Below are positions 47,590 through 59,744 of a stretch of DNA of 64,000 nt, piece after piece. The notes beneath the pieces were generated by a model. That model was not told where the DNA came from. It saw only the letters and a program-made list of their open reading frames with translations, and did not search any database. Made by a program: the position numbers and the translations under genes. Position 1 is the stretch's first letter. Each line of letters opens with the position of its first letter. Origin of the DNA: Sinohyriopsis cumingii (Eukaryota > Mollusca > Bivalvia > Unionida > Unionidae); the NCBI GenBank assembly GCA_028554795.2, contig CM068838.1, positions 129,243,428 through 129,307,427 on the forward strand. Reading direction: 5' to 3'.

Positions 47590-48535
47590 CGAGGTTCGTT
47601 GCCAGAGCGACCTCTAGCGAAGAGGTTCCTAGTATTTCTCGAACAATGAATGATAAGTTTCAAACTGCAAATGCATAAAATGTAATGGGACCTCATAATT
47701 GAATACACAAATGATATATCTTAACACTCGATATTATTTTGAATTATTACAGTAAACATTCTCGTCATGTAAAGTAATTATTAAGACCAGCAAGTAATTA
47801 ACTATATAAAAGTAGCAAATCTGACAAAGCAAACTTAAACGTCCAAAACGCGCTGTGCTATTCAGCAGATACTATCTAAAAACTAGACATACTAAATGGA
47901 GCTTTCAAGAGAATGAATTTGATTCAAGATGAGCAGCGTTAAATTTCAATCACCACTGTACACTTCAACAGTCAAAATCTAAAAATTCGACATTGGGCAT
48001 AGAAGTTTCAATCGACGCTTTGTAATTCATCAGATGAAATCTAAATACTCGACATATGATATAAAACTTCCAACCACTGATGTACAATTCAATAGACAAA
48101 ATCTAAAATCTCAACCTAGACTACGGAATTTTAAGGAAAAACAGTTTGATTCAACATGTGAAATTTGATTTCTCGAAAGACGACATTGAAATTTCAACTG
48201 CAACGTTCCCATTGGACCAGCTTAGAGAAAATCTTAACAAATCAGCATCTGATATGCAAGTTTCAACCAAAGCCGTGTAATTCAACAGCTGAAATCTAAA
48301 TATTCGTCGTATCAAATGGAAATTTCAGCACAAAGAATACGATTCGACATGTAAACTTCGAATTCTAGACATATTATGTTGAAATTTCAACCAACGCTGC
48401 ACAATTCAACATATAAAATCTGAAATCTCGACCTATACGATGGAACTTTAAGAACATGTAATTTGATTCAACACGTGAAATTGGAATTGTCGACAAATGA
48501 TATTAAAATTTCAACTGTAACGTTTTATTGAACCA
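47590..48535 (-). repeat. Right inverted arm with ~61 bp tandem repeats
   Basis: Reverse complement of the left arm at roughly 75% identity by eye. Example: the stretch 47,690-47,755 is the complement of 41,633-41,690 around AATAATATCGAG. About nine to ten diverged units lie at 47,880-48,535. Confidence 0.8.
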
Positions 48536-49424
48536 GCTTTTCCCGGCCCGTAAATTACTCAGCCTGAATTTGTCAGCTTTCGTTTCCTTCCTTCCGTATG
48601 TAAACTGACAAATAACTGGTCTGTTTCTTATGTAAGAGACACATCAAAGGTATTGACTAATGTTAATGTGGTGTAATTTACTTACTTTTCTACAGTTAAA
48701 ACAATACATTTATATTTCTATATTTAATTTCAAAGAATAACATATGTTAAGATAGAACTGAAGTTAAATATTTTGTCGTTTTGTTCCTTCTCATTTGACT
48801 TTTTGTCAGCAAAATATATTCTGCTTACACAATTTCTACATGAAAAATTGATGACCCAAATGGAACTATTCAAAAATATTTTTAAAACTGAATATTAACT
48901 TGTCTCTATTTACCAGTCACTTAGTTGCATCGCATGCGTTGCTTTATTTCTTTGGTTTTGATAAGTAAGTCTGTATCAGATTCTAACATAAAAATTAGGG
49001 ACTTAAAATCAAAATACAAGATGGAATTAGAGTTAAAAAAGCTTGAACTTCAGGAAGACCAAAAACAAATGCTGTTGGAGAAAGAAAAGAGAGATAAATA
49101 AATGCAATTACAGAATGAAGTAAAACAAACGAAAATGCGATTGAACAAAGAGGAAACAGAGAGACAAATGCAAATGCAAAAAGAGAATTAGGAAAGGGAA
49201 TATTAATTTAGATTAAAATAATGAGAGCTGGCAAGTAAAAGGCACGTTCCCACTTTACATACAAATTCAAGTTTCGATGTTACTAAGAATTTTAGAAAAA
49301 ACAACTAGACAAATATTTTCCTCAGTTTGAAAAAATTGCTGAAAATTCGAAATGGCCAAGGGAGCATTGGACTGTTTTACTTCAGTGTGCAATTTTTGTC
49401 AAAGCCCGAGACATCTTTGCTTCT

Positions 49425-49634
49425 TTGTCACTCTTGCAGAGTGGTGGCTATGATCTGGTTATCGAATGCATCTTAAAGGGTTATGAGTTAGTCCCTGAGG
49501 CTTATCGGCACAAATTCAGGAACTATAAAAAAGAGCTTGCAGGAGAAAAAGAGCAGTTTCCACTTTTAAGTATAAGTTGTCAAAGGCATGTGTGGTTGCA
49601 AGAACAAATTTTCACTCTACTCAGTCAAAACTGA
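49425..49634 (+). pseudogene. Gmr1-like element, Gag fragment
   Basis: 69-residue piece of a SCAN-like Gag (ELVPEAYRHKFRNYKKE). The frame upstream (49,300-49,425) continues with EKIAENSKWPREHWTV. A large deletion begins near 49,565 and removes the rest of Gag, the protease and most of the integrase. Confidence 0.6.
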
Positions 49635-49774
49635 AATTAAGATATGCTAAAAATGCAAAGGAAATGAGTTTTCAGCCTGGTGATACAGTTCTGGCTCTCC
49701 CTCCCGTACCACAAAATCCTCTTCAGGCTAAGTATTATGGTTCTTACACAGTTGAAAAGAAAGTAAATGATTAA
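49577..49774 (+). pseudogene. Gmr1-like element, integrase C-terminal module
   Basis: Contains FQPGDTVLALPPVPQNPLQA and KYYGSYTVEKKVND, a GPY/F-type module normally found at the integrase end. It stops 10 bases before a non-coding stretch and lies upstream of the reverse transcriptase, confirming the order seen at 9,181-11,345. Confidence 0.7.
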
Positions 49775-49925
49775 ACAAAACATTATAAATACTCCTGGGA
49801 GGTGAAAACAAAAGCAACTTTGCTACATATTTATGTTAAAATAGTATGTTGAGAGAGATAACCAGGTTAATGATGCAATTAATTTAGTTATACCTGTCCC
49901 ACTCAGTGAGGATTTAAGCAAAGGA

Positions 49926-51003
49926 ATGCAATCGGACTCTACTGATTTTGAAGTAATAAATCTTCGGAATTCAGATATTATGAATATTCTGGGCCAGAAA
50001 CTTTCACATTTGCAACCACAAGAAAAGAATGCACTAAAACAGTTATTACTTGAATATGAGCAATTATGTATAGATGTTCCTACAAGAACAAACATAATCT
50101 ACCATGACGTTGAAATTGCAAATTTCACACCTGTGAAAGAACACCCATATAGGATGAACCCTCTCAAACAGGAATGCTTGTAAAAAGAAATTTGGTATTT
50201 GGTGGAGAATGATTTCATAGAGCCGAGTAAAAGTGGGTGGAGTTCACCATGTATAATTGTTCTGAAACCAAACAATACTTTCCGCACGTGCACTGATTAT
50301 AGAAAGGCGAACAGTGTGACTAAAACAGAATCATTTCCATTACCAAGACTAGATGACTGCATTGATAAAATTGGAAATGCAAAGTATGTCACCAAATGTG
50401 ACGTTCTGAAACGATTTTGGCAAATTCCACTGACGGAAAGAGCACAGGAAATTTCGGCATTTGTGACTTCAGATGGACTTTATCTATAAAATGTGACGCC
50501 GTTTGGATGAAAGGTTTGCCAAGTACTTTTCAACGTTTAATGAACATGATTACATCTGGTCTAGATAATCGTGATGCTTACATCATCTACAACACCTGGA
50601 AAGAACATTTAGCGACAAATCGGAAATTCTTTGACAGACTCACCGATGCAAGTTTGATAATTAATTTATCCAAAAGTGAGTTTCGCCATGCCTGTGGAGC
50701 ATTTTCTAGGACTTATCGTGGGACATGGACAAGTTAAGCCTATAAATGCTAAGGTCAAGGCTATCTCTGAATTCCCTGTGCCTATCAGTAAAAAGCAACT
50801 GATCCAAGGTTTGAGTATGGCTGGATACTATCGGAAAGTTTGTTCCAATTCATCCATAATTGCTGAACTCCTGACAAGTTTATTGAGCAAGAAAATCAAG
50901 CTTCATTGAACTGAAGAATGTCAGGAGGCTTTTGAAAAGTTAAAGGCAATACTTAAGAGTGCACCAATTCTTACAGCTCCAAATTTCAGCCAATCGTTTA
51001 AAC
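49926..51003 (+). pseudogene. Gmr1-like element, RT and truncated RNase H
   Basis: Readings 49,926-50,183 (HDVEIANFTPVKEHPYRMN), 50,199-50,489 (SGWSSPCIIVLKPNNTFRTC, CTDYRKANSVTK), 50,417-50,737 and 50,676-50,909 follow in order. The Tyr-x-Asp-Asp box region near 50,575 reads DAYIIYNTWKEHL and lacks the Asp pair. RNase H begins (LTAPNFSQSF) and is cut at 51,003. Confidence 0.8.
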
Positions 51004-51060
51004 TGTATGTATGTATGTATGTACGTATGTATGTATGAATGTATATATCTATGTATGTTT
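51003..51060. repeat. (ATGT)n microsatellite
   Basis: Marks the junction where block C sequence resumes after the truncated retroelement (A equivalent 1,775). Confidence 0.9.
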
Positions 51061-51259
51061 GGTGTGAGTGTAAAACGTTACAGACCAAAACATAACAATA
51101 TGAAAATGGAAGAACTAATCTTTGTTATTGCTATATGTAAAGAAAATGATTATTATCTTTACATATCCAGACTTACAGATCAGAATCATGTTTTATTGTT
51201 AGGTACTGTCATTAGGAAGTAATATATGTATATATTCTTTTTTAATCTATCAGTCTTTT

Positions 51260-51645
51260 TATATAAATGAAAGGTATCCACCAAATTCAGTCCCATTTCT
51301 TCCAAAACCTGTCTTGTACAGATGTCGTCTGAAATTTCTTCCTGTGTGGTCATTGCCGACAGGACCACAGCCGTCACAGATGTCTGCCCTGTTTTCGCCT
51401 GAGATTTCTCTTCAGTTGATATTGCCGACTGATCTGTCGAAGTCAAAGTTGCCTCCATTGTTCGGGCAGTCCCACTGTCTGCCACTATGCCCGAAGTCCC
51501 AGTTTTCTGATCCATTCCAGACTTGTCCTCCGAGTCCGTCTCTGAAAATATCTCTTCTCTGTCCTATAAGTCTTGGACACCTCTGACTGGGACAGCGAGG
51601 CCCAGTAATAATACGTAATGGCAATGAAATTTATCTTTGTTTCTG
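51260..51645 (-). pseudogene. Secreted repeat protein, dead copy (block C)
   Basis: The start codon has become ATA at the position of the A and B start (near 51,632). A 2-base insertion breaks the signal-peptide frame, and the double 13-residue repeat region is missing or scrambled. The remaining frame keeps FDRSVGNIN, then a TGA, then readable GNDHTGRNF and FGGYLSFI at the end. About 120 residues are recognisable, against 204 in A and B. Confidence 0.75.
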
Positions 51646-53331
51646 TTCCCGAGTTAAGAAGTGCGAAGGAACCATTAGAATGTTAGTAACATACATACAT
51701 ACATACACCCACCACACACACACACAGATATATTAGTATATTTATTGTGCATGCTAGTCGCTTTGCTTCAGCATTTGTATCTAAGTAAGCAGATTACTCT
51801 ATATTACCTGTTTAATTTCCCTAGCCATAGTACCACTCAAAGAGTCACCGATCGCTCATCTTTTTCTTATAACGCTTTTTAACATATGTAGTCACATTTA
51901 TAAAGCATAAGAAAGACGAGATAAACAATGGTGTTGTAATGAATAAATAAAATAAAATCTTAAATATATAAATTAAAAGACCCCAAATCCTACTTTGTTG
52001 AATGTTACAACCTTCCACACTCTTTTGAGTCTTTAAATGCAATTGTTTCTATAGTTTGGACCTTTTATACTGATGCCGTCAATTTATATTTCTGCGTTCC
52101 TCGTGTCTACAGGCATCATTTATAACAAGCGCATCCTAAAATATGTAATCAATCATACATAATGGTATGCCCAGGAAAGGGAAATAAATGCTAAATTTGT
52201 TTTACACTTTCCTTAAATTATATCATGATATAGCACAGTTTTGGTCATACCTGTGTATCGTATGCACAAACGAAGTATTCACATTGATTATGAAATATTT
52301 ATGACAACCTTTGCTGTCTTGAAAGGTCGGAAAAACTATCATTACGCAACAAGTCTAGTCTTCTATGCCAGAAGCGTAGAGAAGTTGTTGTTGGTGGTGG
52401 TGGTGGTGGTGGTGGGGACATGGCAAATGGAGGTTTGTCAAGATGACTTGTGGCCTGATATGAACGTCTTATTGCATATCGATAACCCTTAACCACCTGA
52501 ATGTAATTCACGCGGTTAACCATCAATGCCGGATTCTGTTTTTGGGGTTGGGATGTCGAGATGTCTGCAGTATAACATTAGTGTTCATGAATAGTTATAC
52601 AAGTTAATGTTGATAAATAGTGTCTTGAGGTGGTATCACTTATTGCAGCTCATTAATTTAATGCATATCTAGTCTTTTAAGACAGGAATCATACCATTTT
52701 CTATAATTTCATAGCAATATCCAGGAACGTACTTAAATGTGACATTGAAAGTCACGTATGACTCATATGTATTGCTTTTGAGTGCTTGGTTTTATGTAAA
52801 TATTTGAAGATATATACTTTCTCCTTAGTCCAGCATAGAATGGACAACACACAATAAAGCCATACATTTCTTTTTCAATTTCAGTATTACATATCAGACA
52901 TATGTTTACAGGGCAACTATATTGATACCTTAGTGTATTTTTGCTCCGTTTAGTGGCTTTCATCAGCAAATCAATTTACCTAAATAAGTCTCACCTCAAT
53001 TATTTAATTATTTTTACCGTTCAAATCTACTTTAGTACACTTATTAAAATGTAATATATCCACACCGTTGACCACATTTTTAAGCACAACAGCTAATATG
53101 TGTCACACTGACTTATTCAAACATTCCAATATCGATATTTTGTTAAGATCATTTTTGACACAAAAAGCCCAAACTAACAATTCTCACCTGACTTCAAGTG
53201 ACGATCGTAACATTGTTTTGTTAACCTTCTACTTAGCATAAGTAAATCTCAAATATGTAGTTAAGATTCGAATATATCGAACTTTGTTTCAAGTTCATTC
53301 TTCCTAATAAATAAATAATGCATACTGGACG
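51646..53331. other. Block C spacer
   Basis: An (ATAC)n/(AC)n repeat lies at about 51,690-51,726 and a (GGT)n tract at 52,388-52,415. The segment 52,330-52,640 has a counterpart in copy D (62,640-62,900) but is absent from A and B. No gene seen. Confidence 0.5.
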
Positions 53332-53575
53332 CTAGTAATCGAGTGCTCTAAGGCAATTGCCTCTACATACACACTGACTCCATATTATGAACACTTCTCA
53401 CCTCTGTGCACATCGTTCAAGTCTCAGTTCAATCATAGTGGGCATATGAGAAAGCTTGGCGTTAGATTTGCATGGAGTCTTGTGTCTTCCTGGGTTCATC
53501 CTCCATCAAATAACCTGGCCACCATATATTTCCTACCACGTGCTGAACAAATGACGTTAAACCATACAAATTAGT
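53332..53575 (+). mobile_element. SINE of the second family (block C)
   Basis: Paralogue of 3,903-4,147 and 30,300-30,540, with the same head and body order and moderate divergence. Confidence 0.6.
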
Positions 53576-53966
53576 CAGTCTCTGTATAAATACACCAAAT
53601 GCGTTTGTTTATCATGGTGTGCTTTAATTTATGTTTTAGCATTGTAATTTAAAGCAAGAATGAATAATTTTGCTAGCAAACAACATTGTTATAAGATGCT
53701 AAGACAAAATAATAGAGTCAGGATATATGTCAGTCCCCTAACTAAAACATTAAATGTTGTTAACAAGTTTAGGAATTTCGAAGTGCAAAACTAATATCCT
53801 ATGTTCAGATAGAAGCAAACATGTTTACCTCCATTAATTATTATGTGAATATTTAATATATAATGATAGAAAAATATTAGATATGTATTAGGTTGCATAG
53901 AAAATAAATGTCGCTAGTCAGTTAGTCAGGTCCACTATTGTGTTGATTTTGGACAAAAGTCAGTGG

Positions 53967-53970
<4 letters not shown>

Positions 53971-54039
<69 letters not shown>
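53971..54039. repeat. (TA)n microsatellite
   Basis: About 69 bases of TA repeat, absent at this place in A and B apart from short TA-rich traces. Confidence 0.95.
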
Positions 54040-54040
<1 letters not shown>

Positions 54041-54144
54041 CATACATTCATTGAGAAACGCCCACACGTGGTGCTTCATGAAGGTCCTATATTTTGGATC
54101 CATCGTTCAAAATAGACAAACTTTTGGATGAATTTTACGACGCA

Positions 54145-54246
54145 AGGTACATACATACGTACGTACGTAGGTAGGTACATACATATATACATACGTACGT
54201 ACGTACATATATACATACATACATACATACATACATACATACATAC
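54145..54246. repeat. (ATAC)n/(ACGT)n microsatellite
   Basis: Mixed ACAT, ACGT and AGGT tetranucleotides directly before a SINE. Confidence 0.9.
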
Positions 54247-54440
54247 AATCTCACCTCTGTCTGCGTGGGTTCGAGTCTCGGATTCAGCCAATGTGGGTAT
54301 GTAAGAAAGCTTGCCAGTAGCTTCTCGTGGGTCGGTGGTTCTTTACGGGGTTTTCCCGGGCTCTTCCTCCACCATTAATACTGGCCGCCATGTATAGCCT
54401 ATCGTGTGCTGAAAAATGGCGTTAAACTCTACAACAACAA
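54243..54440 (+). mobile_element. SINE of the second family, independent insertion
   Basis: The B-box part GGGTTCGAGTCTCGG (54,267-54,281) is intact and the A-box half is missing. The body reads AGAAAGCTTGCCAGTAG and the end GGCGTTAAACTCTACAACAAC. It is absent from A and B, and is flanked on both sides by (ATAC)n, so it probably landed in the microsatellite. Confidence 0.7.
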
Positions 54441-54442
54441 CA

Positions 54443-54496
54443 ACATACATACATACATACATACATACATACATACATACATACATACATACATAC
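54443..54496. repeat. (ATAC)n microsatellite
   Basis: Tetranucleotide repeat following the SINE tail. Confidence 0.95.
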
Positions 54497-54663
54497 ACAT
54501 AATCTGTTAAATCAAACACATGTAACCAAAAAATATTTGAGTAGAGACATACAGACCAAGGATTTATAATATGGTTCAATTTAGTCGGATAAATGAGAAC
54601 CATACCTTTACTGATATTGACTGACCTTTCAAGGGTTGATATAGACTTTTCTTTAAAATGTGC

Positions 54664-54905
54664 GATCCGTGCCAACAGTTATTTCCTCACTCATTGATAT
54701 ACATTTTAGAGGCTAACTAGTATTTCTCGACCAGGTGAAGGGTCCATTGGGCAATATGTGCAGAATATTTCCAGATGAAATCCCATCTTTGACAAGCTGT
54801 AAATGTGCGTGGAACAACAAAAGCAAACATAATATAACATCTCGAATTTCTTGTGTATATCAGACGAGAACTTAGGATTCACCTTCTATTGAGAAATTGA
54901 GCTCA
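54664..54905 (+). other. Coding-like conserved segment (copy C)
   Basis: Counterpart of 4,838-5,131, with the same LGNMCRIFPDEIPSLTSCKC pattern at DNA level. Stops interrupt the second half. Confidence 0.3.
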
Positions 54906-55422
54906 ACAGCATTGAAATCCAAATTACTGCATTCTCAATAAATAGCTTGGTGAAGTGTTCAGTATATCTGAAGTCAAATTTTATCAGATTAAAACTTTAA
55001 AAATTTTCACTGGTATGAAGGATTCCTTTATGCATCCTGCAACATAAATGTACAGCAATAGAGTGCATCAATATATTTAATTTTTGTTATTGTCTAAGAC
55101 TTTTTTCCCCGCCTCTTTCAGAAAGTCAGTATCCTCAGCGTGTTTGAAATGTTGCATGTCTGCATGCTACATTTGAGAAGTAAGATCTATAAAGGCTATT
55201 TGCACCAAATAATGTGTGTTTCATTGTTTCTTTTTATATTTTCTATTTCATAAGTTGGATTCAGTTACTTTCAATCAGTTTGAGAATAAAAAGGATAGCA
55301 TGAAGGTTGGAAAGGCGTGTTGTTATTGTAATTATTGAGACTTGAAACAACATATCACAGTTCTGAAGCTCTTTCTGAGCAGTTGCATGATTAATGCAAT
55401 TCGTTATTATATATATATATAT

Positions 55423-55461
<39 letters not shown>

Positions 55462-55929
55462 CATCGCTGCTATCTCAAAACAGATGTCTTCAAAACATAC
55501 CTGTAATAGAGATAATAAATAATGCTAAATAAATCTATGGTCTCTGACTTCTTTATTTATAAACACTGCCATAAAATTTGATAACTAGTTTTGACCTGAA
55601 TAAAGGCGTTCGTCATAATTAAATGGTCATAAACAGTTTAAAATATTTTGTTTTTGAAATATCCATGCCCTTGCAAATATTAATCAGTAAATAAGGTGAA
55701 ACCAGTATCCTCTACGCACAATGACGGCTTACACATGTCATTAAGATAACAAAGTATGATCGTCCAATTATTAACCAATCAATTTCTCTAACGAGAACAA
55801 ATCCGAATAATCGAATTGGGTAATGTACATAATTTTTTCAGTGAAAATTACTTGATGTCTAATTAGAAATCTGAATTTCTTCCTCGCTTTTCAACAACTA
55901 GTAAATTAATTCAACTTTATCCCAAAATA
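54906..55929. other. Block C spacer
   Basis: Diverged block sequence, with (TA)n and (GT)n at 55,406-55,460. No gene seen. Confidence 0.5.
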
Positions 55930-57010
55930 TGTTTTCTCTTGATACGTATAAAATTACTTGTTTAGGTTTTGATTGAGTATTGATTAAGTGATTACTTTAT
56001 AAGTTTGCAAATATGTACTTGCCGCGAAACTTCTGTCATGATTCGAAAACTAATTATAAAACAAATACCAGAACGTTCTCTATGAGACTTCAGTACCTGC
56101 AAAATATCAAGTATTTCCAGGGGTTTCCAAAGGTTCCGTACTTGGGCCTTTACTATTACTCTTTTTTGTCAGTAATATAACAGACAATATCACCTCCATT
56201 TCCATTGCCGTTTGCTGATGGTACTTCTTTTGAAATTTCCGCTATAGACCCTTTATAAATACCAAGTATTGAAACAATGGTCTTGACAAACTAAATGCAT
56301 GGACTGAACATCCTTGTTGCTTTGAACACTTCGTAAAGAGACATTTTGTTAATCGCTTACAAGCGGAACGACATTCCTATCGGAAGTTCTAATGACAGTA
56401 AGTATATGTTTCCTATCAAAAGTCATAAACATATACGTCCATTGTCATAATTTGTATCTCAGATCTAGAGTAATATGTTCTTCTAGTGAGTTTTTTTATT
56501 CAGAAACTCGTTAGTAAACACTGGCACACGAGGGGAGGCAGAAGAAGATGGTATGGATATTGTGTTTGATTATAAATACACAAGTACCTATCGAAAGAAA
56601 CGTACTGCACAAAGGAAATAGGAAGACTCTCATTATCTTCTATGAAATAACCAAATCATCACACCCATCCCAATCAGACTTCATTTTTAAAGATGTTCTT
56701 TTTTCCGTGGGATTCTCGTCCTGAAGATATCCGAAAGCTCCTAATCTTTAAAAACAAATTATCTTTGAACAATATTTATCTTATTCAATTATTACCGTAT
56801 TACGGTATTGTCAAAAGTTACCTTTAATACCTATATACTAAACTTAGATACTAATGTAGTTCCCTGAAATCCGATTTTTACAGAAGGAATTTAGTTAACT
56901 CTCCCAAGTGTGGACGTAGGTATGACAATGAAGATGATTGGCACTTTTTCTATTGCCCCTTTTTTAATACCAGAAGTTACTTCACCGTAAAGTCTGAAAC
57001 ACAAGTTATA
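55930..57010 (+). mobile_element. Old non-LTR retrotransposon fragment (block C)
   Basis: Longest of the three copies of this remnant. FADGTSFEISAIDPL stands in place of the FADD box near 56,210, a further part is not found in A or B (56,390-56,640), and a Cys/His end (CGRRYDNED) lies near 56,910. All frames are broken. Confidence 0.6.
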
Positions 57011-57692
57011 TAACTCCGGATTTAGCACTGAAACATGTAGTCAAACAAAGAAACTAAACAAATTCAGTCACACCTCTAAATGTTCGGAACTATATCTATG
57101 TAAATGAACGAGTTTGCTACTTACAATTATATTTTAAGAAACCAATTTGTAAATATACGAAATGGACAAAGAGATTGTAACTAGTATATCTTCTCTCTCT
57201 CTCTCTCTCTCTCCAATTAACTACATGCCTTTGTTTATTCCCTATCCGTTCCAAATGTTTCCTGTCCTTTCATGTATGAAATGTTTTACCATGTTCTTCT
57301 GATTTACTTGAATATTTTGGTTTTATTAAAATGAGTATCACCTTTGTATTATTTGTTTACCTTTTGGGAATGCACCCAGGTAAGTTACACAACTCGTGTC
57401 TAATTATATATTGTCTATCAAAACAATAGTAAAATATGTTTAAAACAATTCTTATGTCTTCCTGGCAAGATTATGCGGGAAAGTCTTTGACATTTACTTA
57501 AAAATGGAAAATAAAGATTTCAGTTCAGTGTTCCATGCTAGCTATAGGATCATCAATGAAAGAAAGTGTGGGTAGTTATGTAATAAAATAATGAGGTACA
57601 TGTAAACGCTAAATAATGTTGCTGACTTGTGTACTGTGGTGAGGTATGAACTTATGAAACATGGAATAACACAAAGCACTACGAAGTGAACA

Positions 57693-57730
<38 letters not shown>

Positions 57731-58554
57731 GTCTCTCACTCTTGCTTTTTAATTTGTATACGGGTACGTACTGAATTTGTCCGCTCGTTACTTTAGCTTA
57801 TCACTAGCGTAGTACAAGTGGATTAGTAAAGCCCAGGACGCTGTTAATTTTATTTGTGGATTTGTCGTTTTGGTTCAGTTAATACATGTTTAAGTGTTGG
57901 GTTTGGGAAATTAATATATTACAATAACCTTGAGTCATGATAGAATTAATTTCTCCTGTTTCATCTATGAAAATAGGACGGAATATGTTTGTAAAAAATT
58001 AAACGACTCTTTTCTTGGTATGTCATAGTGGCTCAGCAGAAAAGGTCAAATGCGATTTATCTGTGATGATATTGTTGTGACATATTATATTGGATAACGC
58101 CTACATTTTTTGAGTGAGCATTAAGTATCCATTCCTTCCCTCCTCTGCTTGGTTTGTAAGGGGTAAATGTTACAAAGTGAAAGGGGATATGCGTGGCTAA
58201 TAAATTATACTCTTCATGACTGTACCCCCAAATTTACTATACCAGCGCCACCCCATACACGTCTATTTGAAGTTTGTAGATGCAGGTTTTGAGAGCTAGG
58301 TTAAGTCTTTAACCAGTCATGGTAGGTGTTGACTACGGCGTTCCACCATGTTCAGTCCAAACAAGGTTCTTAAGATCAGGCTCTTTATGCAGCTAATGAC
58401 GGTTGTAATGGTACATGCTCCTTATATTCCATACGGCATAATAACATAATTAATGTTACTTACGAATAGTTTCCATAAGGTCATTCTTAATCATTAATTC
58501 CCATTGATTCCCATAGGGTCATACTTGATGTTAAAGCCCCAACGATTCCCATGT
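57011..58554. other. Block C right part, no gene
   Basis: (CT)n repeats lie at 57,190-57,212 and 57,695-57,727. Aligned with block B 33,100-34,280. Confidence 0.5.
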
Positions 58555-58562
58555 AAGGCCTA

Positions 58563-58760
58563 CTATATGTGGTCGTTGAACATAAATACGAAATTTGAAA
58601 TGGCCACAGTATGTGGGGTTGTGTTATTACACGCTGATTTAAAACTTATCATAGAGAGAATTGAATCCGATAATAGTATGCACCTATTACCGAGAGGACC
58701 CTTCAGCGGACTGTAACTAAGAACCGCGAGAAATACCTGAAAATGTGTAAAATTGTACAT
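58563..58760 (-). other. Coding-like conserved segment, inverted copy
   Basis: The minus strand encodes SPLKGPLGNRCILLSDSILS in a 65-residue frame with the same spacing of Leu-Lys-Gly-Pro-Leu-Gly-Asn and downstream residues as 4,838-5,131. DNA identity is low, so conservation is mainly at protein level. Family not recognised. Confidence 0.35.
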
Positions 58761-58770
58761 CAGTGTGTAC

Positions 58771-59429
58771 GGACATAAGTGTCTACACTGAATTGCTCAA
58801 TGCAATGCATAGGCTACATCAACACCTTGTTACGAGTCTGTGCTCTTAAATAAGTAACAGAAAAGGGTGAAAGACAACAAGCTTTGTAAATTTAACAAAT
58901 AATTTATTTCCTTATAATACAAAGTGAAAATAAGAAAATATAACTTACGGTAGAGCGAATTAAATGCCAAAATAATTCAAGAATTACTGACAAAAGTCTT
59001 AATTTAAAGTCCTGAAAAAAATTCAGTGCAAGTCCAGAATAAATTAAAAAATAAATAAATAAGGCAATGATGTGTCTATGTAAGCTTATAAAGTGTGGAT
59101 GTGTCAACAGTCTTTTGTTGAATCACAGTAATATAATTCCAGGTTTGAATTCACTATAAATTCCAGTGAATATATCTTTATCAAAGAATTTTATCAGAGC
59201 ACGTTTGTATTTTAGGATAAAATAATCACTGGAATTAAATAATTTGAAGAAATAAAATTCAGCCCAAAATTACTGTTCTCAACATATAATACAAATTGAT
59301 TGTGCTAAGACTTAAAGCATGAATGAAATAATCCTCTCAACTGCAAGATTATATAATTCTCTACTTTGACCTCGGGTCACAATTAACATTTTCCAGAAAA
59401 GAAAAACATTACCTAATGGATGTGCGATG
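58771..59429. other. No gene seen
   Basis: AT-rich sequence. The minus-strand frame at 58,904-59,107 is hydrophobic and unsupported. Confidence 0.4.
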
Positions 59430-59744
59430 TGATGTGATTTTGATTTTTTACGTAGCTTTAACAATTTTTCAGTCATATCGCTACGATGTCTGCAATGTGG
59501 CAGTTTATAGTAATGTCTAGCACTGCGGCATCATGTCGCAGACCTGTAGCATGATGTCCCACCCAGTCACATTATCCTGACACCAGGCTGACCAGTCCTA
59601 ACACTAACCTGTTAATGCTGAACTCCAAGCAAGGCAACTGTTAGTACCATTTTTGTAAGTCTCTGGTATGACACGGTCGGGGATCGAACCCACGACTTCC
59701 CGCATCCGAGGCGGACGCTCTAACCACTAGGCCACCGGAGCGGT
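59430..59744 (-). mobile_element. tRNA-derived SINE, best preserved copy
   Basis: Read on the minus strand from 59,744, the A box TGGCCTAGTGG is at 59,734-59,724. A 4 bp anticodon-like stem, CCGC/GCGG, encloses a CTCGGAT loop (CGG, proline-like). The B box GGTTCGATCCC lies at 59,690-59,679. The body then runs to about 59,430. Both RNA polymerase III boxes are intact, so it is younger or better preserved than 1,418-1,715 and 27,955-28,254. Confidence 0.8.

Larger units (their letters stand above)
40977..48535. mobile_element. Foldback-like element at the B/C block junction
   Basis: Two inverted arms (40,977-41,770 and 47,590-48,535) flank 5.8 kb, most of which is a LINE. Block B homology ends directly before the left arm and block C homology starts directly after the right arm. 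Arms made of tandem sub-repeats are typical of foldback-type DNA transposons. No transposase is seen, so it would be non-autonomous, or its core may have been replaced. Confidence 0.6.
48960..51003 (+). mobile_element. Gmr1-like Ty3/gypsy retrotransposon remnant (block C)
   Basis: Order on the plus strand: a Lys/Glu-rich coiled-coil and SCAN-like Gag piece (about 49,000-49,570, with LLQSGGYDLVIECILKGYEL), a deletion junction, the integrase C-terminal GPY/F-like module, the reverse transcriptase, and the first residues of RNase H. The element stops abruptly at the (ATGT)n tract at 51,003. Same family as 9,181-11,540. Confidence 0.8.
48538..58554. repeat. Host tandem block C
   Basis: Homologous to A and B from 48,538 (A 743). 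It is interrupted by a Gmr1-like element at 48,960-51,003, then continues from the (ATGT)n tract (A 1,775) to about 57,580. After that it matches only B (33,330-34,280) up to about 58,550. Confidence 0.65.
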
